This document shows positions 50,821-60,510 of a stretch of 64,000 nt of DNA, piece after piece. This DNA is from FEN-1297 sp963787005 (GTDB lineage Bacteria; Bacteroidota; Ignavibacteria; Ignavibacteriales; Ignavibacteriaceae), in NCBI GenBank assembly GCA_963787005.1, contig CAWBBX010000099.1, forward strand, positions 21,671 through 85,670, given 5' to 3'. A program made the translations under genes and the position numbers. The first letter of the stretch is position 1. Every line of letters starts with the position of its first letter. The notes beneath the pieces were generated by a model, which was given only the letters and a program-made list of their open reading frames with translations, had not been told where the DNA came from and did not search any database.

Positions 50821-53285
50821 TAGCGTTTGCCTTTTTTAGAACCGGTTGTCTTCTTAGTGTTCTTTTTGTGTGCGCTTTTTATTGCCGTCATTTTTTTAAC
50901 TGAAAACACGTAAGGAATAGCGTCCTCTATTTTTTCAATGGGAATAATTTCAAGATCTTTCTTAACCTCTTCTTGTATTTCACTGAGGTCGATCTCGTTA
51001 TCCTTCGGTATTAGAATCGTGTGAATATCGTTCCTTTTAGCGGCAAGCAGCTTTTCATTTAATCCTCCGATAGGGAGTACCTTGCCTCTAAGAGTTATTT
51101 CGCCGGTCATAGCAATATTATTTGAAGCGGGTCTTCCGCTTACTGCGGAGAGGAGTGCCATAGCCATAGTGATTCCTGCGGATGGTCCGTCCTTAGGAAT
51201 AGCGCCTTCAGGCAGATGAATGTGAACTTCCTTGCCCCTGAAGAAATCCGGACTCACGCCGAACTGTTTTGCGTTAGAACGTATATAGCTTAAGGCTGCC
51301 ATTGCCGACTCTTTCATAACGTTGCCGAGCTGTCCGGTCAGCGTTAGTTTTTCGGAACCGTTCATTATCGTAACGTCGACGGAAAGTATCTCGCCGCCTA
51401 CACTGGTCCACGCGAGTCCTGTTACGCTGCCGATCTTCTTTTCTTTGTTGTGCTTCAGCAGTCTGAAGCGCGGGACTTTAAGGTATTCCTCAACTTTAGC
51501 CTCGTCTACAACGTACGATAATTTGCTTTTTATCTTCTTTCCGTTCGTCGATTCTTTAAGCACTATATCACGCGCCGTTTTTCTGCAGACGGACGCCAGT
51601 TCTCTCTCGAGATTCCTAACACCTGCTTCGCGCGTATACTCTGTAATAATTTTCTTAATCGCGGCGTCGCTTATTTCGACCTTCTTATCCTTCAGCCCGT
51701 GATTCTCGAGCTGCTTAGGGATGATATGACGCTTTGCGATTTCTTTTTTATCGTACTCGAGATATCCCGGAAGCTCTATGATCTCCATTCTGTCCTGAAG
51801 AGGGAGGGGAATATTATAACGCACGTTAGCGGTTGTAATAAACATAACCTGGCTCAAGTCGTAATCAACTTCGATGTAATGATCGCTAAACGTATTATTC
51901 TGCTCGGGGTCTAGAACTTCAAGCATTGCCGAGGACGGATCGCCGCGGAAATCCATGCTCATCTTATCTACCTCATCGAGAAGCATAACCGGATTAATGG
52001 TACCTGCTTTTTTCATCGATTGAATTATCTTGCCCGGCATAGAGCCGATATACGTGCGCCTGTGTCCTCTAATTTCGGCTTCATCTCTTACGCCTCCCAG
52101 ACTTATTCGGACAAACTTTCTTCCTAAGGCTCTCGCTATAGATTTGCCGAGTGAAGTCTTGCCCACTCCCGGAGGCCCCACGAAACAAAGTATCTGACCG
52201 CGCATCTGCTTAACAAGGTTTAGCACAGCGATATTTTCAATTATTCTTTCCTTCGGCTTTTCCAGTCCGAAATGATCCTCGTCCAATATCTTCTGTACGT
52301 GATCGATATTCAGGTTGTCTTTCGTCCTTTTCGACCAAGGTATTTCCACAAGCCAGTCGAGGTAATTTCTTATGACGGTAGATTCAGGCGACATCGGCGG
52401 AGTTTTCTTAAGTTTATTCAACTCTTCCATCGCCTTTTCCTCCGCGTCCTTGGGCATCTTCGCTTTTTTAATCCCGTCCCGTATTTTTCCGAACTCGGGA
52501 CTTATGTCGTCCTCCTCGCCGAGTTCATCCTGGAGTATTTTAATCTGTTCCTGAATGATGAACTTCCTTTGCGTCTTGGCTATGTTCTCCTGTACCTTGT
52601 TGTCGATTTCCTTTTCAATTTTGAGTATATCGATCTCCGAATTGAGGATTTTTATTACCTCGTAAAACTGATCTTTCAGGGTGAAGTGCTGCAGGATAGT
52701 CTGTTTCACTTCTATGGACTGGCTTATATTGGCCGCCACGTAGAAAAGCTTTCTGTCCGGTTCGTCGATGTTCTCAAAAGCTGATAACGCTTCGTTCGGA
52801 ATACTGCGGCTGATCTTAACGTAATCTTTGAAGAGCTGCGACATCTGTCTTACCATCGCGTTCATTTCATGATCGTTCTCTGCTTCGGGTACAATAACCT
52901 CGATCTTTCCTTCGAAGAAATCTTTTTTGCCCGTGAATTCTTTTATCCTGCCCTGCAGAAGTCCGTCAACGAGTATCTTCATTAAGCCGTTGGGAAGCTT
53001 CAATATCTGCACTATCTTTGCTATTGTTCCTTCTCGGTAAATATCTTCTTTTTTAGGATCCTCGATGTTAGATCTCTTCTGAGTCGATAGGAATATATAT
53101 TTTGTGTTATCCAGGGCATAATTTGCGGCGCGTATCGACTGCTCTCTTCCAACCAAAACAGGGAAGATCATATACGGGAATATAACTATATCTCGGAGGG
53201 GTAAAATAGGAAGAATTTCGGGCACGTTATCCACTATTGATACATCGTCGTCGTTCCTAATTACCGTTTCTTTTTTATCGCTCAA
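50820..53285 (-). CDS. lon: ATP-dependent protease Lon
   Basis: Cytosolic AAA+ protease removing misfolded and regulatory proteins. From the TTG start it has 821 residues. The N-terminal substrate domain begins 'LPILPLRDIVIFPYMIFPVLVGR' (core 'LPLRDIVIFPYMIFPVLVGR'). Walker A is 'GPPGVGKTS' near 371, Walker B 'VMLLDEVDKM', and the catalytic dyad is Ser in 'PKDGPSAG' near 700 and Lys in 'GLNEKLLAAKR' near 743. The frame is open for 17 more codons upstream, but AAGGAG seven bases before the TTG at 53285 fixes that start. The C-terminus is lysine-rich. msrC overlaps its stop. Confidence 0.96.
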   Translation of the reverse strand: MSDKKETVIRNDDDVSIVDNVPEILPILPLRDIVIFPYMIFPVLVGREQSIRAANYALDNTKYIFLSTQKRSNIEDPKKEDIYREGTIAKIVQILKLPNGLMKILVDGLLQGRIKEFTGKKDFFEGKIEVIVPEAENDHEMNAMVRQMSQLFKDYVKISRSIPNEALSAFENIDEPDRKLFYVAANISQSIEVKQTILQHFTLKDQFYEVIKILNSEIDILKIEKEIDNKVQENIAKTQRKFIIQEQIKILQDELGEEDDISPEFGKIRDGIKKAKMPKDAEEKAMEELNKLKKTPPMSPESTVIRNYLDWLVEIPWSKRTKDNLNIDHVQKILDEDHFGLEKPKERIIENIAVLNLVKQMRGQILCFVGPPGVGKTSLGKSIARALGRKFVRISLGGVRDEAEIRGHRRTYIGSMPGKIIQSMKKAGTINPVMLLDEVDKMSMDFRGDPSSAMLEVLDPEQNNTFSDHYIEVDYDLSQVMFITTANVRYNIPLPLQDRMEIIELPGYLEYDKKEIAKRHIIPKQLENHGLKDKKVEISDAAIKKIITEYTREAGVRNLERELASVCRKTARDIVLKESTNGKKIKSKLSYVVDEAKVEEYLKVPRFRLLKHNKEKKIGSVTGLAWTSVGGEILSVDVTIMNGSEKLTLTGQLGNVMKESAMAALSYIRSNAKQFGVSPDFFRGKEVHIHLPEGAIPKDGPSAGITMAMALLSAVSGRPASNNIAMTGEITLRGKVLPIGGLNEKLLAAKRNDIHTILIPKDNEIDLSEIQEEVKKDLEIIPIEKIEDAIPYVFSVKKMTAIKSAHKKNTKKTTGSKKGKR

Positions 53286-53478
53286 GTATAACTCCTTGTA
53301 TTTTTCGCAATATAAATTGTGTAAGAAATATACCAAAATTCATTTCGGCTATCAAGGAACGAAAATATGCGCTGATTTGACGGTATCCTCATTTTCCCCT
53401 ATCTTTAGGGCGTTAAACGGATATATTTAATTGCAAATTTTCTTATTCAAATTTAAATACTGATAGGGATTTTATAAA

Positions 53479-54246
53479 ATGATTGATGATATAGTTGAGA
53501 TATCCAAGAAAGCCGGCAAAATTATCAGAGAAGGTTTCGGTACTAATTTTAACATAGAATTCAAGACGAACGAATCTAACCTTGTAACCGATATCGACAA
53601 AGCTTCCGAGAAGCTAATAACCGAATTTATCAAGAAGAAATACCCTGATCACGGAATACTGGCGGAAGAAGGCGGGGGAAGAGACGAGGACGCGGAGTAC
53701 AGGTGGGTAATCGATCCTCTGGACGGCACTACCAACTTTGCACACGGACTCCCGATATTTGCCGTCTCTATCGGCCTGCAGAAGAACGGAGAAACTTTTG
53801 CCGGAGTTGTGTACGATGTAATGCGCGATATAGTTTATTCAGCAGTGAAAGGAAAGGGTGCTTTCGCGAACGGCAGTCCGATTAAGGTAAGCACTAACGA
53901 AAAACTTGCGCACAGCGTTTTAGTTACCGGTTTCCCGTATAATATCACCGAGAATCCTGATAACGCTCTGGGCAAATTTACGGCTCTTACTACAGCTTCC
54001 CGCGGCGTGAGAAGACTGGGTTCGGCGGCTATTGATTTCTGCTACGTTGCGCAGGGGGTATTCGACGCTTTCTGGGAAGTTCATCTTCATCCGTGGGACG
54101 TTTGCGCCGGTGTGCTGATAGTAGAGGAAGCCGGCGGAAAGGTCACGGATTTCGAAGGGCGGGATATCGATATTTTTTCGAAAAGATTCCTGTCCTCAAA
54201 CTCGCTTGTGCACAATCAGATGATGGAGATATTGGGCAAGAACTAA
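53479..54246 (+). CDS. suhB: Inositol-1-monophosphatase family protein
   Basis: A 255-residue Mg2+-dependent phosphatase. Metal site 'LAEEGGG' near 66, 'WVIDPLDGTTNFAHGLP' near 78-94 and 'HPWDVCAGVLIVEEAGG' near 201-217 are all intact. Members hydrolyse inositol monophosphate, or act as SuhB in rRNA transcription or as NADP/fructose-bisphosphate phosphatases; the sequence does not decide. An ATAGGGA lies about 13 bases before the ATG. Convergent with the acyl-CoA synthetase gene (eight bases). Confidence 0.93.
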   Translation: MIDDIVEISKKAGKIIREGFGTNFNIEFKTNESNLVTDIDKASEKLITEFIKKKYPDHGILAEEGGGRDEDAEYRWVIDPLDGTTNFAHGLPIFAVSIGLQKNGETFAGVVYDVMRDIVYSAVKGKGAFANGSPIKVSTNEKLAHSVLVTGFPYNITENPDNALGKFTALTTASRGVRRLGSAAIDFCYVAQGVFDAFWEVHLHPWDVCAGVLIVEEAGGKVTDFEGRDIDIFSKRFLSSNSLVHNQMMEILGKN

Positions 54247-54254
54247 ACATCTCA

Positions 54255-56084
54255 TCATAATTTCTTCTCAAGACCTTCGTACATTTCTTCGATGAGGTTT
54301 CCGTATCGTTCTTCGATATATTTTCTGCGAAGTTTTAGGCTTGGGGTAATTTCCCCGTTTTCCATATTGAACGGCTTCTCGAGAAGAATGAATTTTCTAA
54401 CTTTCTCGTAATTTGCAAGCTTTTTTTGAAACTTGCTCATCTCTTTGTCCACAAGATCGTATATCTCCTTCGTCTTAGCCAGTTCTGCGATATTGGAGTA
54501 CGGTATTTTGTGCGAATCGGCGTATTCCTTAACCGCTTCAAAATCGGGAACGATGAGAGCCGTAAGGAACATCCGCTTATCGCCTATTAGAATAAACTGG
54601 TCGATAAACTTACTTGCCAGGAAGAGGTTCTCGATGGCAGTCGGCGCTATATACTTGCCGCCCGAAGTTTTAAATAGATGTTTTTTCCGGTCGGTTATCA
54701 TGAGGAAACCGGCAGCATCGAATACGCCTATATCGCCGGTATGCAGCCATCCGTCTTTGAGTACTGAATCCGTTTCTTTTTTGTTTCTGAAATAACCCTG
54801 CATTATGTTTGGGCCTCTGGCAAGGATTTCGCCGTCGCCGGCAATCTTGATCTCAACGCCCGGGAAAGGCTTGCCGACGGTACCGAATTTATAGTCGTCG
54901 AACCTGTTAGCCGCAATAACCGGCGACGATTCCGTTAGTCCGTAACCTTCTATAATCATTAATCCGACCGCTTCGAAGAATTCCCCTAGATCGCGGGAAA
55001 GGGGAGCGCCGCCCGAGATAAAAAATCTTAATTTACCCCCGGTTCTTTCTCTCACCTTGGAAAAAATGAGACGATCGGCCAACTTGTTTTTAACAGCCAG
55101 CGTCGCACTTAAGCTTCCTTCCCTTCTTCTTCTGTGAAATTCCTTTCCGGTATTTATCGCCCAGTTAAATATCTTCTGTTTAGACGCCGGCTGACTCTCC
55201 ACGTTCCTAATTATCTTTGAATATATCCTTTCAAAAAGCCGCGGCACCGTTGTGATTATAGTCGGGTGTACTTCCAGCATGTTCTGCGATACCGACTCGA
55301 TGCTTTCCGCGTAGCAGATCATTCCGCCGGAAGAGAAAGCCGTATAATACCCTCCCATCCTTTCGAATATGTGGCAAAGCGGAAGGAACGATAGGAATAT
55401 ATCGTTATGATCGATAGGGAAAGCCTCGAGAGCGGAGTTGACGTTGCTCAGGATATTTTTATTCGTCAGCATTACACCCTTCGGCTCGCCCGTGGTCCCC
55501 GAAGTATAAATAATAGTACAAAGATCGTTTTCTTTCGCGAGGTGTATTTGTTCTTTGAAAAACCCGGGTGATGATTTTCTAAATTCTTCGCCTTTTTCCT
55601 GAATCTCTTTCATCGAATATATGACCGGGTCATCGGACACTGCGTCATTCTCGTTCATTACGACGATAAACTTTAGGTGCTTTAATCTATCTTTAACTTT
55701 GAGAACTTTATTAAGTTGAAATTTATTTGAAACGATCAGTCCTTTGGATTCGGAATTGTTTAAAATAAATTCGATCGATTCGGCGGTTAATGAAGGGTAG
55801 AGCGGAACGTCGATTCCCCCGATTCCGAGTATAGCCATATCGGAATATACCCACTCAGGTCTGTTCTCGGAAGAGATGGCTACTTTGTCGTCACGTTTAA
55901 TCCCCAGCGCCGCGAGACCGCACGCCAATTTTTCCGTTTCGTTCTTAAATTCCTCATAGCTGATGCCGGTGTATTTGCCTTCTACCTTTCTCATCATAAG
56001 AAAGTTTTTTGCTGTTTTGCCGTATTCATCGGTGAGAAATTCGAAAAGTTCGGGGATTGTTTTGCACGATTTGAGCAAGGCCAT
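54255..56084 (-). CDS. Long-chain acyl-CoA synthetase (AMP-forming, FAA1-like)
   Basis: Activates fatty acids to acyl-CoA through an acyl-AMP. At 609 residues it belongs to the COG1022 branch. The P-loop 'IIYTSGTTGEPKGVML' is near 191-206, followed by 'FLPLCHIFERMGGYY', 'GGAPLSRDLGEFFEAVGLMIIEGYGLTE' (core 'IEGYGLTESSPV'), 'GWLHTGDIG' near 443-451 and 'DRKKHLFKTSGGKYIAP' with the hinge and Lys region. GGAGAGAAGC precedes the ATG. It would feed beta-oxidation or lipid synthesis; hbd, elsewhere in the window, works on related CoA esters. Confidence 0.93.
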   Translation of the reverse strand: MALLKSCKTIPELFEFLTDEYGKTAKNFLMMRKVEGKYTGISYEEFKNETEKLACGLAALGIKRDDKVAISSENRPEWVYSDMAILGIGGIDVPLYPSLTAESIEFILNNSESKGLIVSNKFQLNKVLKVKDRLKHLKFIVVMNENDAVSDDPVIYSMKEIQEKGEEFRKSSPGFFKEQIHLAKENDLCTIIYTSGTTGEPKGVMLTNKNILSNVNSALEAFPIDHNDIFLSFLPLCHIFERMGGYYTAFSSGGMICYAESIESVSQNMLEVHPTIITTVPRLFERIYSKIIRNVESQPASKQKIFNWAINTGKEFHRRRREGSLSATLAVKNKLADRLIFSKVRERTGGKLRFFISGGAPLSRDLGEFFEAVGLMIIEGYGLTESSPVIAANRFDDYKFGTVGKPFPGVEIKIAGDGEILARGPNIMQGYFRNKKETDSVLKDGWLHTGDIGVFDAAGFLMITDRKKHLFKTSGGKYIAPTAIENLFLASKFIDQFILIGDKRMFLTALIVPDFEAVKEYADSHKIPYSNIAELAKTKEIYDLVDKEMSKFQKKLANYEKVRKFILLEKPFNMENGEITPSLKLRRKYIEERYGNLIEEMYEGLEKKL

Positions 56085-56603
56085 GCTTCTCTCCTAATTA
56101 AATTTTTCCAAACACTCCGGGAATTGTCAGAAGAATTTTATTTTACAAATACGTGTAACCGAATAATCAACAGACGAGCTACGCGGAAAGTATTCCGCGT
56201 TTTTATACCCCCTTGTTTGATCTATATGCCGGTTGAGGCGAAGCCGGAAACATTAATTTTGATATCCCGCTTTTTCTGCTCCCTGACTGGGAGTGCTAAA
56301 GAATTATGCATTCTCAAAAGGAAATGTACTACTCATTTCGGATACTTGTCGAAAATTAAAAAACTTTTGTTAGATAACAAATAAATTTCAATATGCGGAT
56401 TATTTAAATTATTTGTGGAAGGGAGAATAATTAATACCGATAGACCGGTGATTTTCATCCCGGACGTCGCTCTTTAAATTGCTTATGTACATCAAAACCC
56501 TTAATTTTTGAACAATATTAAATAATATTCCGGCGATTATTTGTCGATAGCATGCGCCGGGAAAATCTGGTTTATAAAATGTTATTAACTGCAGGTAAAA
56601 TCA
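56085..56603. other. 519-base region without a recognisable gene
   Basis: Between the divergent acyl-CoA synthetase (-) and sucC (+). An 86-codon frame at 56124-56384 has no Shine-Dalgarno site and an unlikely composition. Three small hairpins occur in succession: 56181-56200 with a T-run, GCCGG/CCGGA around 56229-56251 and CTCCC/GGGAG around 56279-56293. sucC must have its promoter in the right part; I cannot place it with confidence. Confidence 0.4.
56181..56204 (+). terminator. Terminator-like hairpin without an upstream gene
   Basis: ACGCGGAA (56181-56188), AGTA, TTCCGCGT (56193-56200), then TTTT. A perfect eight-base GC-rich stem. No + strand gene ends within the preceding 1.9 kb. It could end a small RNA starting after 56090, or be a chance or repeat-derived palindrome. 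Confidence 0.5.
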
Positions 56604-57770
56604 ATGAAAATACACGAATATCAAGCGAAAGAAATTCTTAGAAAATTTAACGTAGCGGTTCCCGAAGGACATGTGGCGTTCTCGGTGGATGAAGCCGTAG
56701 ATATTGCACAGAATAAACTTGGCGGTAACGTTTGGGTGGTAAAGGCTCAGATTCACGCCGGTGGAAGAGGTAAAGGGGGCGGAGTAAAGGTAGCCAAAAG
56801 CCTCGATGAAGTCAGGCAGTTCGCCGGCGGGATACTCGGAATGACCCTGGTTACTCATCAAACGGGACCGGAGGGCAAGCTTGTTAAAAGACTGCTGATA
56901 GAACAGGGAATCAACATCGATAGGGAACTCTACGTAGGTATTACACTCGACCGCGCCGTATCTAAAAATGTGATGATGGTTTCTACCGAGGGAGGTATGG
57001 AAATCGAAAAAGTGGCCGCCGAGACTCCCGAGAAAATAATTAAGGAAGTGATCGAACCTGAGCTCGGACTTCAGCAGTTCCAGGCTAGGAAACTCGCTTT
57101 CGCTCTCGGACTCGAAGGCACACAGCTCAAGAACGCGGTTAAATTTCTTATCGGACTTTATAAGGCATATGCCGCAAGCGACTGTTCGCTGGCGGAAATA
57201 AATCCTCTCGTAGTTACTAAAGAAGGCGACGTGATAGCGTTGGACGCAAAGATGAATTTCGATGACAACGCTATGTACAGACACAAAGATATACTAGAGT
57301 TCAGAGATCTTGATGAGGAAGATAAGCTCGAGATTGAAGCTTCGAAATACGATCTTAATTATATCAAGCTCGACGGGAACGTCGGCTGCATGGTTAACGG
57401 TGCCGGACTAGCTATGGCTACAATGGATATTATTAAGCTCGCCGGAGGTGAACCTGCCAACTTTCTCGACGTGGGCGGCGGCGCGAATAAGACTACAGTT
57501 GCGAACGGCTTCAAAATTATTCTTTCGGACCCGAATGTTAAAGCAATACTCATTAACATCTTCGGCGGTATTGTAAGATGCGACAGGGTAGCGCAGGGAG
57601 TAATTGATGCCGCTACAGAGACGAGCATAGCGGTTCCAATCGTCGTTAGACTTGAAGGGACAAATGCCCGCGAAGCTGCGGTGCTGTTGAACGAATCGGG
57701 ACTTAATTTTGAGGTTGCCGGAAGCTTAAAAGACGCTGCCGAAAAAGTAACGTCGGTTCTGAAAAATTAA
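56604..57770 (+). CDS. sucC: Succinyl-CoA synthetase beta subunit
   Basis: ATP-grasp subunit of the TCA-cycle enzyme making succinate and ATP/GTP from succinyl-CoA. At 388 residues it is full length. Motifs: 'MKIHEYQAKEILRKFNVAVPEG' (core 'KIHEYQAKEILRKF'), 'VKAQIHAGGRGKGGGVK' near 45-61, 'EINPLVVTKEGDVIALDAKM' (core 'EINPLVVT') and 'LINIFGGIVRCDRVAQGV'. The alpha subunit gene sucD, usually next to it, is absent here. A terminator follows closely. Confidence 0.97.
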   Translation: MKIHEYQAKEILRKFNVAVPEGHVAFSVDEAVDIAQNKLGGNVWVVKAQIHAGGRGKGGGVKVAKSLDEVRQFAGGILGMTLVTHQTGPEGKLVKRLLIEQGINIDRELYVGITLDRAVSKNVMMVSTEGGMEIEKVAAETPEKIIKEVIEPELGLQQFQARKLAFALGLEGTQLKNAVKFLIGLYKAYAASDCSLAEINPLVVTKEGDVIALDAKMNFDDNAMYRHKDILEFRDLDEEDKLEIEASKYDLNYIKLDGNVGCMVNGAGLAMATMDIIKLAGGEPANFLDVGGGANKTTVANGFKIILSDPNVKAILINIFGGIVRCDRVAQGVIDAATETSIAVPIVVRLEGTNAREAAVLLNESGLNFEVAGSLKDAAEKVTSVLKN

Positions 57771-57791
57771 TATTGAAGTAAATTATCTAAG

Positions 57792-57825
57792 AGCCGCACA
57801 CAGCTTATGCGAATGTGCGGCTTTT
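57792..57825 (+). terminator. Rho-independent terminator after sucC
   Basis: AGCCGCACA (57792-57800) pairs with TGTGCGGCT (57814-57822) over a 13-base loop, followed by TTTGTT. Located 22 bases after the stop of sucC. Confidence 0.88.
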
Positions 57826-58052
57826 GTTAACCGCTTTGTGCTGGCCGGTAATATTGCGGATGATCTTAACCTTCGATTTACTATCCTATTTAATCTTAAG
57901 AACGGAAATTATAAAGATATGAAGGATTAATACGGCTTTTCATTTTCTTATAATAAGCCGTTCCGTACAAAAATGAAAGAGAAAATCAACTTGATTTTAG
58001 ATTATATTAGTAATACATTTTTTCCAACATTTTCATTTGATTGGAGCTTTTG
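57826..58052. other. Spacer between sucC and the TPR gene
   Basis: AT-rich. An additional hairpin ACGGCTT/AAGCCGT spans 57932-57961 with a 16-base loop and no T-run, so it is not an ordinary terminator. The TPR gene's promoter should lie between it and 58020. No gene. Confidence 0.35.
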
Positions 58053-59471
58053 ATGCCATCCTGGGATCCGGAATTTTTCGGAAACAACGACTATTACGAT
58101 CATAAAAAGAGCGTTGAAGAAGAATTAAGAAAGTACAAGAATATCATAGAGACCAGCGGTGTTTACGGCTTCATGGAGACGATTGAGGATGCCGTTCAAT
58201 TGTGCCTGGACAACGATCTTTATGAAGACGGAATCTACTTTGCGGAAAGATTACTTGACGCTTCACCGTACAATTCAGAATACTGGCTTAAGAAAGGTAT
58301 GTTCCTCAGCTCTTTATTCCGCTACGACGAGGCCATAACATGCTTTGAGAAAGCCCTGTCTCTTAATCCCGGCGATTCCGAGACTCAGATCGAAAAAGCG
58401 GCTGCTGAAGAAAGCATAGGGAATATAAAAAAGGCGGAAGAGTGCCTTAAAAACGTATTATCTATGGAACCGGGAAATGAGGAAGCTGCTTTTAATCTTG
58501 GCTCACTTTATCAGAGAATCGAAGAGTACCGGGAAGCACTGAAGTTTTTTGAGAAAGCTTATGAAATAGATCCAGATTTTGCGGAAGCATATTATGAAGC
58601 CGGTTACTGCTATGAGAATATGGATGAGTTTAAGAAAGCGCTTCAGTCTTATGATAAGTTTTTGGAACTCGAGCCTTACAGCTCAAACGGATGGTACAAC
58701 CGGGGAATAGTTCTAGTAAAATTGAACATGCTCGAAAAGGCTATAGAGAGCTACGATTTGGCTCTGGCAATTAAAGAAGATTTTGCGAGCGCATGGTTTA
58801 ATAAAGGGAATGCGCTTGCCGACTTAGGCAGGTTACAGAGCGCTTTGGAATGTTTTAAAAATTCGTTTAATATCGATAAGTTCGATGAGGCTTCCACGTA
58901 TAATATCGCTAATATTTACGAGGAGCTCGGTGATATGATCAACGCAATCAAATATTACACCGAAGCCGTAAAAATTAACGAAGAATATTATGAAGCGTAT
59001 CTGGCCCGCGGCTTCTGCTACGACTCGGCCGGGAAATTTCATCTAGCACTTAAGGATTTTAACAAAGCTATATCCCTCTCGCAGGATAACGCAGAGGCCT
59101 GGTACGCTAAAGCAGACCTTGAGTATTCGCTCGGAAAACTGAAGGAAGCGGTTACGAGCTATAAGTCGGCGCTTAAAATAGAACCCGATAACTATGAAAT
59201 TTGGTTCAACCTTGCCGAGACGCTGCTTGAGATGGGGGATTGGCTCGAAGCCGTCGACGCATTCTCGGAATGCATAAGGATCAATCCGTCCGACGCGGCT
59301 TCCTATTACGGCAAGGCGAAGATAAATTTTATTCTAAGCAGAACGCAGGAAGCCGTAGATTGTTTAAAGTCGGCTTTCATGATCGATCCGGCTATCAGAT
59401 CGGAGTTCGCTAAGGAATACCCGGAGATTAAATCATCGAAGCTTTTCAAAAAGCTTCTCGGCGAGATATAG
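58053..59471 (+). CDS. TPR-repeat protein
   Basis: A 472-residue soluble protein of about 11-12 tandem 34-residue tetratricopeptide repeats from residue 60 onward, with consensus W/L-G-A-P spacing: 'EAYYEAGYCYENMDEFKKAL', 'NGWYNRGIVLVKLNMLEKAI', 'SAWFNKGNALADLGRLQSAL' and 'EIWFNLAETLLEMGDWLEAV'. No signal, membrane helix or enzymatic domain is seen, so it is a cytosolic scaffold. The N-terminus 'MPSWDPEFFGNNDYYDHKKSVEEELRKYK' is distinctive (core 'DPEFFGNNDYYD'). ATG at 58053 is preferred because GGAG lies seven bases upstream; a TTG at 58041 is alternative. Partner unknown. Confidence 0.9.
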   Translation: MPSWDPEFFGNNDYYDHKKSVEEELRKYKNIIETSGVYGFMETIEDAVQLCLDNDLYEDGIYFAERLLDASPYNSEYWLKKGMFLSSLFRYDEAITCFEKALSLNPGDSETQIEKAAAEESIGNIKKAEECLKNVLSMEPGNEEAAFNLGSLYQRIEEYREALKFFEKAYEIDPDFAEAYYEAGYCYENMDEFKKALQSYDKFLELEPYSSNGWYNRGIVLVKLNMLEKAIESYDLALAIKEDFASAWFNKGNALADLGRLQSALECFKNSFNIDKFDEASTYNIANIYEELGDMINAIKYYTEAVKINEEYYEAYLARGFCYDSAGKFHLALKDFNKAISLSQDNAEAWYAKADLEYSLGKLKEAVTSYKSALKIEPDNYEIWFNLAETLLEMGDWLEAVDAFSECIRINPSDAASYYGKAKINFILSRTQEAVDCLKSAFMIDPAIRSEFAKEYPEIKSSKLFKKLLGEI

Positions 59472-59574
59472 AGTAAAATTTCACAGCCGTTCATCCGGAT
59501 ATTCTGTTTTAAATTGGCATTCGAGTGACATCAATTCCAAAATTATAAATCAATATCATTTACCATTGCAGATA

Positions 59575-60447
59575 ATGAAGAATTCTTATCATCTAAATAC
59601 GAAGCTGCTGGGCTTGCTCGGTCACCCGATTAAACATTCTTATTCTCCTTTTATTCAGAATGTAACTATCGAGCTGAAAAAGTTGGATTATATTTATCTT
59701 CCCTTCGACGTTCCGGCTTCGAGTCTTAAAAACGCTTTGAGAGGGATGCTTGCGCTTGGTATAAAAGGTCTCAACGTTACAATCCCTCACAAGGAAAACA
59801 TTATTCAACTTCTGCACAATGTTTCCGAAGAGGCATCTATTATCGGATCGGTTAACACGATAGTGAACGACCTCGGGAAATTGAACGGCTATAATACCGA
59901 TGTTAACGGTGTGCTGGAGACCTTGCTGCCTTTTAAGGAGGAGATAAGCGGTCAGGAGATGAGTGTCATCGGGGCCGGCGGGGCTGCCAGAGCGGTTATT
60001 TACACCTTGATAAGGTACTTCAAACCTAAAAAAATATATCTTATCAACCGGACTGAACAGAGAGCGGAGAGCCTCAAGAGTTATTTTAGCGATAAGATGA
60101 AATTCGAAGCCTTCAAGACAATGGAATTGTTTCCCCCGGATATTGTAGAGATTCTTCACGGCTCAAAACTTATTGTAAACGCTACATCTGTTGGTATGTT
60201 CCCGGATACGGACGATACAATTACAAATCTCGGTAAGTCGTTCGCCAAGGGACAAATCGTATTCGACCTGGTTTACAATCCCACCGAAACAAAGCTGATG
60301 AAAACGGCTGCGGCAGAAGGCGCAACTACTTTAGACGGATTGAAGATGCTTGTTTACCAGGCGGCTAAATCTTTTGAGCTGTGGACGGGCGAGCAGATGC
60401 CGGTTGTTGAGATACGGAAATCTCTTAACCTTTTTATAAATGAGTAG
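59575..60447 (+). CDS. aroE: Shikimate dehydrogenase
   Basis: NADPH-dependent reduction of 3-dehydroshikimate to shikimate. It has 290 residues. Substrate motif 'GLLGHPIKHSYSP' at 13-25, catalytic Lys in 'LNVTIPHKE' near 70, 'GYNTDVNGV' near 105, the cofactor motif 'VIGAGGAARAVIYTL' near 132 and 'DGLKMLVYQAAKSFELWTG' near the end (Gln contact). ATG 59575 is preferred to a TTG at 59566. Its pathway partner aroF lies 40 kb away, so aromatic genes are scattered here. Confidence 0.95.
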   Translation: MKNSYHLNTKLLGLLGHPIKHSYSPFIQNVTIELKKLDYIYLPFDVPASSLKNALRGMLALGIKGLNVTIPHKENIIQLLHNVSEEASIIGSVNTIVNDLGKLNGYNTDVNGVLETLLPFKEEISGQEMSVIGAGGAARAVIYTLIRYFKPKKIYLINRTEQRAESLKSYFSDKMKFEAFKTMELFPPDIVEILHGSKLIVNATSVGMFPDTDDTITNLGKSFAKGQIVFDLVYNPTETKLMKTAAAEGATTLDGLKMLVYQAAKSFELWTGEQMPVVEIRKSLNLFINE

Positions 60448-60510
60448 ACGAACTAAGGGAAAGTTAAAAAAATAGGCCGCTTCAAAATTACCTTCCGGTC
60501 GTTATAAGCA

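Noticed and set aside
56124..56384. 86-codon frame in the gap before sucC
   Set aside because: No Shine-Dalgarno, contains a hairpin with T-run, and composition is unlike its neighbours.
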